A DNA stretch of 7,161 nt. Source: JBHEPS01 sp046261635 (GTDB lineage: Bacteria > Acidobacteriota > Thermoanaerobaculia > Gp7-AA8). Below, one piece after another: positions 1 through 5,957 of this stretch. The notes beneath the pieces were generated by a model. It made no database searches, was not told where the DNA came from, and worked only from the letters and a program-made list of their open reading frames with translations. Location of the stretch: the NCBI GenBank assembly GCA_046261635.1, contig JBHEOL010000289.1, forward strand, positions 1 through 7,161, read 5' to 3'. Numbering within the stretch: the first letter of the stretch is position 1; each line of letters starts with the position of its first letter. Position numbers and translations under genes: made by a program.

Positions 1-58
1 CGAAGGGCTGGTGGAGGTTGCGGGCGATCTCCGCGTCGCTCGTCGTCAACGATGCCAC
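1..58 (-). CDS. 5' end of an unidentified divergent gene (runs off left edge)
   Basis: Only the first 19 codons lie in the window, so no function can be given. The reading starts at a GTG (complement of 56-58) and begins VASLTTSDAEIARNLHQPF. An AGGAGG-type ribosome binding site sits about 7 bases upstream on the minus strand (complement of about 66-71). Nearly every codon ends in G or C, as in the other genes here. The frame is also open further upstream to a TGA near 129-131, with a protein-like reading (RWWSLRGEIKERGGGDA), so a TTG start near 86-88 is an alternative. The GTG is preferred because of its ribosome binding site. The competing plus-strand frame over the same bases is Arg/Ser-rich with poor codon bias. 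The gene would be divergent from the M24 peptidase, sharing the 59-409 gap. Confidence 0.45.
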   Translation of the reverse strand, partial: MASLTTSDAEIARNLHQPF

Positions 59-409
59 CGCATCGCCTCCTCCTCGCTCCTTGATCTCGCCTCGCAAGCT
101 CCACCAGCGCGGCCCCTCTGGTTTCTTTCACAGCCTCTGAGCGAGCGCCGCCCTGATCGAACGATTTACGGTCGCCGTGCGCGCGAGTGAAGGATGTCAA
201 AATGGCAGGATCGAGCCCCCCGCCGCCCCCGGCTCAACACGATCCTCGTATCTGGAGATCCTTCGCTCGCGCCCACCAGCACCGTGACGCCACGGCCTCA
301 GTAGCGCTCTCTCAGGATGACTAAGTTGGTGTAAGGTTCCGCCCGGAGCGAAACAGGGTCGTTTCGCGTGCCTTTGCTTTTCCCTAGCCCCTAGCTTTTC
401 GGAGGATGG
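59..409. other. Non-coding gap between divergent genes; possible degraded intergenic repeat
   Basis: No convincing gene is seen over about 350 bases. The stretch should contain the promoters for both divergent genes, but I could not find a good -35/-10 pair. A small perfect hairpin lies at 282-295 (CCGTG, loop ACGC, CACGG). The segment about 256-320 starts with AGATCCTTCGCTCGCG and ends with GCTCTCTCAGGATGAC. This resembles, from memory, GATCCTTCGCT...CAGGATGAC-type interspersed repeats found between genes in Acidobacteriota genomes. The ribosome binding site of the next gene (GGAGG, 401-405) closes the region. Confidence 0.4.
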
Positions 410-1777
410 ATGCGTCTTTTTCGAGCCCTTCTGCTTCTCACCATGATCCCGGCGGCGATGCTCGCGGCGGAGCCGGCGAAGACCCTTCCGGCTTCGCAGG
501 GGCGGGCCATCGACGCCCTGCCCGGAGTGCTGCCGCAGCGGGCGCGGATCGAGCCGGTGAACCGGATTCTCCGCGACCGGCTGGAGACGCTGCTCCCGCA
601 ACTGATGCGGGAGACCGGCATCGACATGTGGCTGATCATCAACCGGGAGTACGTCGAGGATCCGGTTTACCTCACGCTGGTCCCGGAGCCGGTGTTCGCC
701 GCGAGGCGGACGACCATGCTCGTCATCCACGACGGCGGGCCCGAAAAGGGGCTCGAGCGGCTGACGGTGAGCCGGTATGGACTCGGCGAGTTCTATGAGT
801 CGGCGTGGGAGGGGGGGAGCGACGACGAGCAGTGGGCGCAGCTCGCGAAGGTCGTCGCGGAGCGCGACCCGAAGCGAATCGGGATCAACACGAGCGAGCA
901 CTGGGCGTTCGGCGACGGGCTGACCTCCACGCTTCACGAGCGGCTGCGCGCCAGCCTTCCTCTGGAGCTCGCCGGGCGGCTCGTGAGCGCCGAGAACCTC
1001 GCCATCCGCTGGCTCGAGACGAGAACCAGGCTCGAGCTCGAGGCTTACCCGACGATCGTGGAGCTGGCCCGGGGCGTGGTGAGCGAAGCCTTCTCGAACA
1101 GGGTGATCACTCCCGGCGTGACGACGACCGACGACGTTGCCTGGTACATCCGCCAGCGCTACGACGAGCTCGGACTCCCGATCTGGTTCATGCCTTACGT
1201 CAACCTCCAGCGGCAGGGAGAGCCGGACGAGCCGGATGCAGCCTTCTTCGGGAAGAGTGGGGTGATCCAGCGCGGAGACGTGCTCCACACCGACGTCGGG
1301 ATCACCTACCTCCGGATGAACACCGATACGCAGGAGATGGGTTACGTGCTCCGGCTCGGCGAGACGGAGGTTCCCGCCGGTCTTCGGCGCGCGTTGGAGG
1401 CAGCCAATCGCTGGCAGGACATCCTGACGTCGAACTTCGTTGCGGGGCGCTCGGGGAACGAGATTCTCGCGGCGACCAACGCGCAGGCCGCGCGCGAGGG
1501 GCTGCGGGTCTCGACGTATTCGCATCCCGTCGGTTACTTCGGCCATGCTCCCGGACCGACGATCGGGATGTGGGACAACCAGGGGCCGACCCCGATCCGC
1601 GGGGACTGGAAGCTCCATCCCAATACCGCCTATGCGATCGAAGGGGACGTGAAGGTGGCCGTGCCGGAGTGGAACGGGCAGCTGGTGCAGATCAAGCTGG
1701 AGCAGTCGGCCGTGTTCGACGGAAAACAGGTGTGGTATTTGGCCGGTCGGCAGACCGCGTGGCACGTCATCCGATAG
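410..1777 (+). CDS. Secreted M24-family metallopeptidase (Xaa-Pro aminopeptidase-like)
   Basis: 455 residues. It probably removes N-terminal residues preceding proline, or cleaves Xaa-Pro dipeptides, outside the cytoplasm. Residues 1-20 form a signal peptide (MRLF, a Leu-rich core, then AAMLAA before EPAK). A creatinase-type N-terminal domain covers about 45-200, and the pita-bread catalytic domain about 205-450. All five expected metal ligands are visible: D295 (LHTDVGI), D306 (MNTDTQE, 11 residues later as in the family), H379 (GYFGHAPGP), E411 (AIEGDVK) and E431 (IKLEQSAV). H372 in YSHPVGY is a further likely active-site histidine. The start ATG at 410 has GGAGG 4 bases upstream; an ATG at 406 is out of frame. 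Two hairpins follow the stop, so co-transcription with the next gene is uncertain. The family assignment is secure, but substrate specificity is inferred from fold only and some secreted M24 paralogues have unknown substrates. Confidence 0.93.
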   Translation: MRLFRALLLLTMIPAAMLAAEPAKTLPASQGRAIDALPGVLPQRARIEPVNRILRDRLETLLPQLMRETGIDMWLIINREYVEDPVYLTLVPEPVFAARRTTMLVIHDGGPEKGLERLTVSRYGLGEFYESAWEGGSDDEQWAQLAKVVAERDPKRIGINTSEHWAFGDGLTSTLHERLRASLPLELAGRLVSAENLAIRWLETRTRLELEAYPTIVELARGVVSEAFSNRVITPGVTTTDDVAWYIRQRYDELGLPIWFMPYVNLQRQGEPDEPDAAFFGKSGVIQRGDVLHTDVGITYLRMNTDTQEMGYVLRLGETEVPAGLRRALEAANRWQDILTSNFVAGRSGNEILAATNAQAAREGLRVSTYSHPVGYFGHAPGPTIGMWDNQGPTPIRGDWKLHPNTAYAIEGDVKVAVPEWNGQLVQIKLEQSAVFDGKQVWYLAGRQTAWHVIR

Positions 1778-1784
1778 CGATGGA

Positions 1785-1842
1785 GTGGCTGCGGCTTTCC
1801 AGCCGCAGCAGAACAAACCGGAGCTGGAAAGCTCCGGCCACC
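1785..1842. repeat. Tandem double-hairpin element (REP-like) with complementary loops
   Basis: Two perfect hairpins lie 8 bases apart. The first is 1788-1796 paired with 1801-1809 (GCTGCGGCT, loop TTCC). The second is 1818-1825 paired with 1830-1837 (CCGGAGCT, loop GGAA). The loops are complementary, and the 10-mer GCTTTCCAGC (1794-1803) is the exact reverse complement of 1823-1832. The ends, GTG (1785-1787) and CAC (1839-1841), can also pair. There is no T-run, so it is not a classical intrinsic terminator. It begins 7 bases after the M24 stop and ends against the ribosome binding site of the zincin gene (GGAGG, 1843-1847). It may be a dispersed repeat, an mRNA-stabilising structure or an attenuator. 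Confidence 0.7.
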
Positions 1843-1850
1843 GGAGGGAC

Positions 1851-2912
1851 ATGGCGACCACGAAGAGGCGGACCGCGAAGAAGGCGCCGGCGAAGAGGCG
1901 GCGTCCCGAATGGGCGCGTTGGGAAGACGACGATCTTCTCGAGCTCCGTTTCCGCGACCTCGGGATCGGGATCGAAGGGAGCTGGCTCGAGAAGGTGATC
2001 GGCGACCTCGAGGGTGATTTCGAGAGGCGCGGGATCGCCTTCCGACCGCACTTCTGGCTCTCGCGCGAGTGGTTCTCGCCCGAGGGGATTCCGGGCGTGG
2101 CGATTCCCTTCTACCTCGCGCATCCGCGGCTCCAGCGGCTCGAGCGCGCGCAGATGTTCGAGGTCGAGGGGGGCTCGCGCGAGGAGTGCCTCAAGCTGCT
2201 CCGGCACGAGGCCGGTCATGCGATCCAGCACGCGTACCAGCTGCAGCGGCTGCGGAGCTGGCAGCGGGTGTTCGGCCCTTCCTCACGGCGGTATCCGAAG
2301 TTCTACCGGCCGAATCCCGCGTCGCGGCGGTTCGTGCAGCACCTGCGGCTCTACTACGCGCAGAGCCATCCGGTCGAGGATTTCGCCGAGACGTTCGCCG
2401 TCTGGCTGCAGTCGCGCTCGAGCTGGAGGAGGAGATACGCCGGCTGGGCGGCGCTCGAGAAGCTGGAGTTCGTCGATGAGCTCATGAGCACCATCGGGAA
2501 GAAAAGGCCGCCCGTGCGCACTCGGCGGAAGGTCGAGTCCCTGAGCGCCCTGAGCATGACGCTGCGCGAGCATTACGCCCAGAAAAAGGAGCTCTACCTC
2601 CGGAGCTATCCCGACATCTACGACCGCGATCTGAGGGAGCTCTTCTCCGACGATCCTCGGAACACCCGGTATGAGCTGGCGTCGACGTTTCTCCGACGCA
2701 ACCGGACGGGGATCCGGCACCTGATCTCGCGGTGGACGGGGGAGTACGAGTTCACGCTCGAGCAGGTGCTCGACGACATGATCGGCCGCTGCCGGGAGCT
2801 GCGCCTGCGGGCGGTCGGAGGGGAACGAAAGCTTCTGATCGAGTTCGCCGTTCTACTGACGGTCAAGACGATGAGCTTTCATTACACGCGGCGTACGTGG
2901 TTCGCGCTATGA
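1851..2912 (+). CDS. Putative cytoplasmic zinc-binding metallopeptidase (HEAGH zincin)
   Basis: 353 residues. The zinc site HExxH is clear at 119-123 (LLRHEAGHAIQHAY). It is followed by the conserved block YAQSHPVEDFAETFAVWL (169-186), whose E176 or E180 is a likely third zinc ligand. Other blocks are RFRDLGIGIEGSWL (33-46), FWLSREWFSPEGIPGVAIPF (68-87) and MFEVEGG (102-108). From memory these match an uncharacterised group annotated 'putative zinc-binding metallopeptidase' (Peptidase_Mx type), often encoded beside ATP-grasp ligases. No signal peptide is present: the N terminus is a Lys/Arg-rich tail (residues 5-18), so it is probably cytoplasmic. The start at 1851 is chosen because GGAGG lies just before it and the longer reading from 1785 runs through the hairpin repeat. 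The stop overlaps the next start by 4 bases (ATGA). The C-terminal ~130 residues are helical-looking and unassigned. Substrate is unknown. Confidence 0.85.
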   Translation: MATTKRRTAKKAPAKRRRPEWARWEDDDLLELRFRDLGIGIEGSWLEKVIGDLEGDFERRGIAFRPHFWLSREWFSPEGIPGVAIPFYLAHPRLQRLERAQMFEVEGGSREECLKLLRHEAGHAIQHAYQLQRLRSWQRVFGPSSRRYPKFYRPNPASRRFVQHLRLYYAQSHPVEDFAETFAVWLQSRSSWRRRYAGWAALEKLEFVDELMSTIGKKRPPVRTRRKVESLSALSMTLREHYAQKKELYLRSYPDIYDRDLRELFSDDPRNTRYELASTFLRRNRTGIRHLISRWTGEYEFTLEQVLDDMIGRCRELRLRAVGGERKLLIEFAVLLTVKTMSFHYTRRTWFAL

Positions 2913-3919
2913 AGAAACTTCGAATCGGCGTTCTGATGCATCCCGCTCTGATTCCTCCGGACAGCCGGGAGGGCGTTCCCGAGAAAGAGGCCGACGCCTG
3001 GAAAACCGAGTACGACGTGGTGCACACGCTGCGCGAGCTCGGTCACGAGGTCCTCCCCGTCGGCCTCTACGACGAGCTCACTCCGGTCCGCGAGCTGATC
3101 GACAGCTGGAAGCCCGACGTCTTCTTCAACCTTCTCGAGGAGTTTCTCGGCAGCTCGCAGTACGACTTCCATGTGGTGAGCTATCTCGAGGTGAAGCAGG
3201 TGCCGTTCACCGGCTGCCGGCCGCGCGGGCTCGTGATCGCGCGCGACAAGGCGCTGACCAAGAAGATCCTGCACTATCACCGCATCCGCGTTCCGCATTT
3301 CGCGGTCTTCCCGCGCGGACGAAAAGCGCGCCGGCCGCGCGGGCTCGAGTTTCCGCTCATCGTCAAGAGCCTCAACGAGGAAGCGTCCGCGGGGATCTCG
3401 CAGGCATCGATTGTCGACACCGACGAGAAGCTGATCGAGCGGGTGGCCTTCATGCACGAGAGCGTCCGCACGGACGCGCTCGTGGAGGAGTTCATCGACG
3501 GGCGGGAGCTCTACGTCTGCGTGATGGGAAACAAGTCGCTCAAGGTCCTGCCGATCTGGGAGCTGGTGTTCGAGAACCTTCCGCTCCGGAGCGCCGCGAT
3601 CGCCACGGCGCGGGTCAAGCACAGCTCCGAGTACCAGCGGAAGCGAGGGATCTTCCAGCAGCCGGCCGAGGACATTCCCGAGAAGCTGGTGCAGCAGATC
3701 GCGCACACGAGCCGGCGGATCTACCGGCTGCTCAACCTCGACGGCTACGCCCGCCTCGACTTCCGCCTCATGCCGAACGGCGACTTCTACTTCCTCGAGG
3801 CGAACCCGAATCCGGAGATCTCGGCCACCGAGGAATTCGCCTCGGCAGCCGAGGAGGCGGGCATCGCATATCCACAACTCCTCGAGAAGATCGTGAGGCT
3901 CGGCCTGCAGAGGGAGTGA
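2909..3919 (+). CDS. ATP-grasp carboxylate-amine ligase, D-Ala-D-Ala-ligase-like
   Basis: 336 residues. Members of this fold use ATP to make an acyl-phosphate and join a carboxylate to an amine, as in D-Ala-D-Ala ligase. The N-terminal Rossmann-like part (KKLRIGVLMHP) is followed by PFTGC (99-103) and a D113/K114 ... K118 segment. The ATP-binding strand is FPLIVKSLNEEASAGIS (148-164, K153). The adenine-contacting strand and GRE motif are LVEEFIDGRELYV (191-203). The magnesium site is YARLDFRL ... FYFLEANPNPEIS, with D284, E297 and N299. The start ATG at 2909 overlaps the zincin stop (TGA 2910-2912), and no Shine-Dalgarno is visible before it, so translation likely depends on coupling. This is probably not the cell-wall Ddl: sequence blocks differ, and it is paired with a peptidase rather than mur genes. 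The ligated substrates are unknown. A RimK-like peptide ligase is an alternative reading. Confidence 0.88.
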   Translation: MKKLRIGVLMHPALIPPDSREGVPEKEADAWKTEYDVVHTLRELGHEVLPVGLYDELTPVRELIDSWKPDVFFNLLEEFLGSSQYDFHVVSYLEVKQVPFTGCRPRGLVIARDKALTKKILHYHRIRVPHFAVFPRGRKARRPRGLEFPLIVKSLNEEASAGISQASIVDTDEKLIERVAFMHESVRTDALVEEFIDGRELYVCVMGNKSLKVLPIWELVFENLPLRSAAIATARVKHSSEYQRKRGIFQQPAEDIPEKLVQQIAHTSRRIYRLLNLDGYARLDFRLMPNGDFYFLEANPNPEISATEEFASAAEEAGIAYPQLLEKIVRLGLQRE

Positions 3920-3944
3920 CGGGGGGCCGGGCCGAACGGGCCTG

Positions 3945-3972
3945 CGAGGTCCCACGGCACCGGCCGACCTCG
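3945..3972 (+). terminator. Possible terminator hairpin after the ATP-grasp gene
   Basis: A 7-bp perfect stem, CGAGGTC (3945-3951) with GACCTCG (3966-3972), encloses a 14-base GC-rich loop 25 bases after the stop codon. No T-run follows, so it is not a textbook intrinsic terminator. It is listed as the only candidate for ending the zincin/ATP-grasp transcript. Confidence 0.25.
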
Positions 3973-4246
3973 GCGCGGAATGTGAATCGTCAGGGCTGTC
4001 GGAAGATGAAACAGGCAAGAGTGAAGGCAGCGATCAGGCAGAGCGGACAGTCCGCCACTCCGATGCGCGCGCCACTTTCCGCAGCCTATCCCCCGCGCGT
4101 TAGACTGCCGGCCCCACAGCCATCCCGCCTCCCTCTCTCGAAGATCCCGCGGTAAACTGCAGAGGAGATTTCTAGGCTGCTGCAGCCTGATACAGCTTAG
4201 AGACTAGTTGGGCGGACGATGGAACATCATCTCCCTCCGAAGCGGT
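3973..4246. other. Non-coding gap upstream of the toxin-antitoxin pair
   Basis: No credible gene is seen; the open frame at 3916-4155 has a low-complexity, basic, shadow-like translation. Two exact odd palindromes are present: 4043-4055 (GCGGAC-A-GTCCGC) and 4174-4188 (AGGCTGC-T-GCAGCCT). The second lies about 60 bases upstream of the antitoxin promoter and could be a regulator site. A weak -10-like TTAGACT lies near 4098-4106. Base composition is more mixed than in the flanking genes. Confidence 0.35.
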
Positions 4247-4252
4247 TATAAT
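4247..4252 (+). promoter_or_regulatory. -10 box (TATAAT) of the toxin-antitoxin operon
   Basis: An exact TATAAT lies 6 bases before the antitoxin ATG (4259), so transcription should start at or next to the A of the ATG. No Shine-Dalgarno fits in the gap. Both facts point to a leaderless mRNA. The -35 position (about 4223-4229, AACATCA) does not match TTGACA, so the promoter may need an activator or be weak. The palindrome ATGCGCAT (4259-4266) covers the presumed start site and could be an autoregulatory operator. Confidence 0.5.
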
Positions 4253-4258
4253 CAGCGT

Positions 4259-4480
4259 ATGCGCATCGCATCTGGGACCGTCGTCTCCGGGCAAATCGTT
4301 GTCGAGGGGGAATCGCTTCCCGACGGATCAGTCGTGACGGTCCTCGCCCGTGACGCAGACGAGACGTTCGAGCTCGATGCTGCGGCTGAAGAGGAGCTGC
4401 TCGCCAGTCTCGCCGCCGCCGATCGCGGCGAACTGACCCCAGCCGAAACTGTCCTCGCACGTTTGCGGTCGACGCGTTGA
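4259..4480 (+). CDS. Probable type II antitoxin, partner of the ParE/RelE-like toxin
   Basis: 73 residues, acidic. The N-terminal part (residues about 4-30, ASGTVVSGQIVVEGESLPDG then SVVTVLA) looks like a small beta hairpin or barrel. The C-terminal part (about 35-70, DETFELDAAAEEELLASLAA then ADRGELTPAETVLARLR) is a helical region of the sort that wraps a ParE-family toxin. Position and 4-base overlap (TTGA) with a recognisable toxin are the main evidence for the role. From memory, similar short proteins commonly precede RelE/ParE toxins in high-GC bacteria. An alternative start at 4208 (TTG) would add 17 residues but would place TATAAT inside the coding sequence. The ATG at 4259 fits the promoter better. 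Such antitoxins often repress their own operon. DNA binding is not evident from this sequence alone. Confidence 0.65.
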   Translation: MRIASGTVVSGQIVVEGESLPDGSVVTVLARDADETFELDAAAEEELLASLAAADRGELTPAETVLARLRSTR

Positions 4481-4758
4481 GTCCCGGCCTTCCGGTCAAG
4501 TTCACCCCGCAGGCAGAGCGTCAAGTGGATGAGGCGGCGCGGTGGTGGCGCGAGAACAGGAGCAGAGCGCCCGATGCACTTGCAGAGGATCTTGCGTCTG
4601 CTCTCGAACTCATCGCAACGCAGCCGGGCGTCGGGGCAATAGCTCGGAGCAGTCGCCTATCCACCGTCCGCCGCGTTTACCTCCATCGGATCGGGTACTA
4701 CTTGTACTACCGCGTCACCAGCGGAGAATCTGCAATCGTGCAGATCGTAGCGTTCTGA
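4477..4758 (+). CDS. ParE/RelE-family toxin, C terminus apparently shortened
   Basis: 93 residues from a TTG start that overlaps the antitoxin stop (TTGA). No other start fits before the conserved core VKFTPQAERQVDEAARWWRE (7-26). Further family features are the two N-terminal helices with LASALELIATQPGVG (39-53) and the beta strands VRRVYLHRIGYYLYYRV (64-80) and AIVQIVAF (86-93). ParE-like toxins poison gyrase and RelE-like ones cut mRNA on ribosomes; sequence cannot decide which. In many relatives the final strand continues into a Trp-x-x-(S/R)-R-G tail. Here a TGA stands where the Trp codon would be, and reading on gives L-E-S-R. This suggests a nonsense change (TGG to TGA) that removes about 10 residues and may weaken the toxin. 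A naturally short variant is also possible. Confidence 0.75.
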   Translation: MSPGLPVKFTPQAERQVDEAARWWRENRSRAPDALAEDLASALELIATQPGVGAIARSSRLSTVRRVYLHRIGYYLYYRVTSGESAIVQIVAF

Positions 4759-5089
4759 CTCGAGTCGCGGTGCTGGTCCGCGGCTGTAGCTCGCCGCCCA
4801 ACTCGGCCGCTGCACCGGGCGCCAACCGCGCCGTCGGCATCACGAGTGCGATTGCCTTCGGCACTCGCGCTCGTCGCAACCTTTGTGGTCTGTGGCGCCA
4901 TCCACGAATTGGTCACTATGGCTGTGGATCCCCAGCATTCCTTTTTACGCCTTGGTTCTTCTTCTCGCTATCGGCCATTTCACGGCATAGGCGTATGAGA
5001 GTCACACTGCAAGCCGTCCCTCTGGAGGAAGAGTGGCAATCAGCACCATCAGGCTCCTGGTGATCTTGGCCTGGTCGCGCCCGTGCGCA

Positions 5090-5122
5090 GAAATCCGCCT
5101 TCGAAGGTTGTGGAAATCCGCC
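5090..5122 (+). repeat. 10-bp direct repeat upstream of the TM-helix gene (operator candidate)
   Basis: GAAATCCGCC occurs exactly at 5090-5099 and again at 5113-5122, 23 bases apart start to start (about two helical turns). The second copy falls in the spacer of a possible promoter, which is the usual place for a repressor or activator half-site. Confidence 0.45.
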
Positions 5123-5137
5123 GTGTGGTGATATGAA
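5108..5137 (+). promoter_or_regulatory. Possible promoter of the conserved-TM-helix gene
   Basis: TTGTGG (5108-5113) and TATGAA (5132-5137) are 18 bases apart and match the -35 and -10 consensus at 3 and 4 of 6 positions. The implied start near 5144 leaves a leader of about 19 bases containing the strong ribosome binding site AAAGGAGG (5151-5158). Confidence 0.3.
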
Positions 5138-5162
5138 ACCCTGACTCAGGAAAGGAGGAGCC

Positions 5163-5945
5163 ATGCAAGCTCAACCGCAGCCGTTGCCCCCTGTGCAGGA
5201 GTTGCCCCCTGCAGCGGCGAACTGGTGGGATGCGTTCGTCGTCTCATTCGTGGAAGTCGGAACTCTACTACTCCGCGGGGTCCTCAAGTTTTTGGGATTC
5301 CTGCTCATCATCCTCATCGGGTGGATCATCTCCGCCTGGCTGGGCAAAGCGGTTGCCGCGATCCTTCGCAAGCTGAAATTCAATGAACTGGCCCAACGCA
5401 CCGGACTCGCCAACCTCCTCAGCAAGATGGGCGCGCAGAAAGATCCGTCCGGCGTGATCGGCGAAGTCGTGAAGTGGCTGATCCGCGTCGTGGTGCTGGT
5501 GATCGCTTTCGCCGCCCTCGGACTGCCCGCGTTGTCAGCGGCGTTGAATCAGTTCATTCTCTGGATTCCGAATCTGGTGATCGCCTTGGCGGTGTTGCTG
5601 ATCGGCGGGCTGGCCGCGAACGCGCTGGGCGACATCGTGCGTGGAATCACCGCGGACGCGGGATTCCGCAACCCGAACACGCTGGCCAACGTCGCTCGCG
5701 TGGCGGTGTGGGTCTTCGCCATCGTGATCGCGGTCAACCAGGTCGGGATCGGTGATGAGCTGGTCAATACGCTGCTCATCGCGCTGGTGGCCGCGGTCGG
5801 CCTCGCCGTCGGATTGGCTTTCGGCCTCGGAGGCCGCGACCTGGCCGCCCAAACGCTCGCTCGCTGGCACTCGGAGGCTCAGGAAACCCGCGACCGAGTG
5901 GACTCACCGCGTCCGGGGACGACCACTCCCAGAACGCCGGTGTAG
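5163..5945 (+). CDS. Conserved-TM-helix membrane protein, MscS-related channel-like
   Basis: 260 residues. A Pro/Gln-rich N-terminal tail (1-20) precedes about five membrane helices, roughly at 35-60, 103-126, 130-152, 175-195 and 199-222. The last helix is Gly/Ala-rich and ends in GLAVGLAFGLGGRDLAAQ (213-230). This is the signature block of the 'conserved TM helix' repeat proteins, the CmpX-like relatives of mechanosensitive channels, placed in the inner membrane. The cytosolic beta domain of true MscS is missing; the protein ends in a short charged, Thr/Pro-rich tail (231-260). Full channels of the MscS type are longer, so the role may be membrane-stress sensing or ion leakage rather than a standard MscS. 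The start at 5163 has a near-perfect ribosome binding site (AAAGGAGG, 4 bases before the ATG). The gene appears monocistronic, with its own possible promoter and a terminal hairpin at 5958. Confidence 0.88.
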   Translation: MQAQPQPLPPVQELPPAAANWWDAFVVSFVEVGTLLLRGVLKFLGFLLIILIGWIISAWLGKAVAAILRKLKFNELAQRTGLANLLSKMGAQKDPSGVIGEVVKWLIRVVVLVIAFAALGLPALSAALNQFILWIPNLVIALAVLLIGGLAANALGDIVRGITADAGFRNPNTLANVARVAVWVFAIVIAVNQVGIGDELVNTLLIALVAAVGLAVGLAFGLGGRDLAAQTLARWHSEAQETRDRVDSPRPGTTTPRTPV

Positions 5946-5957
5946 GCACGAACCCAG

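Larger units (their letters stand above)
4759..5162. other. Non-coding gap with possible membrane-protein debris
   Basis: No intact gene is supported over about 400 bases. In the toxin's frame, 4852-4920 reads LPSALALVATFVVCGAIHEL and then VTM, a membrane-helix-like stretch. In the next frame, 4928-4987 reads IPSIPFYALVLLLAIGHFTA and then a stop at 4988. Together they look like one short hydrophobic protein broken by a frameshift, but no family can be assigned (the GAIHEL piece faintly recalls MBOAT-type acyltransferases). A hairpin with a 7-bp stem is at 4843-4849/4861-4867. GC content falls around 4900-5000. Confidence 0.35.

Noticed and set aside
197..1861. 554-codon open frame on the minus strand
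   Set aside because: It lies antisense over the M24 peptidase, whose five metal ligands and signal peptide are all intact. The minus translation is Arg/Pro/His/Leu-rich shadow sequence typical of high-GC antisense frames.
805..1998. 397-codon plus-strand frame across the M24 stop
   Set aside because: It is an Arg/Gly/Ala-rich out-of-frame shadow and runs through the hairpin repeat.
2882..4018. 378-codon open frame on the minus strand
   Set aside because: It is antisense to the ATP-grasp gene, which has clear motifs. The minus frame has no recognisable domain and shadow-like composition.
3916..4155. 79-codon frame after the ATP-grasp gene
   Set aside because: It has low-complexity basic composition, no ribosome binding site and poor codon bias, and overlaps a hairpin.
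4183..4195. CAGCCTGATACAG, identical to bases just upstream of the E. coli rrnB T1 terminator found in many vectors
   Set aside because: Only 13 bases match; the following sequence diverges and no T1 hairpin is present, so it is coincidence, not vector contamination.
4797..4880. Integron attC-like site after the toxin (GCCCAAC matches the RYYYAAC core)
   Set aside because: No matching GTTRRRY partner core was found within the expected distance downstream, and no integrase is present.
4542..5063. 173-codon frame overlapping the toxin
   Set aside because: It is out of frame with the recognisable toxin, rich in Arg/Ser/Cys and shows no domain.
4916..5164. 82-codon minus-strand frame
   Set aside because: Its composition is mixed and non-protein-like, it has no ribosome binding site, and it sits over the promoter region of the TM-helix gene.
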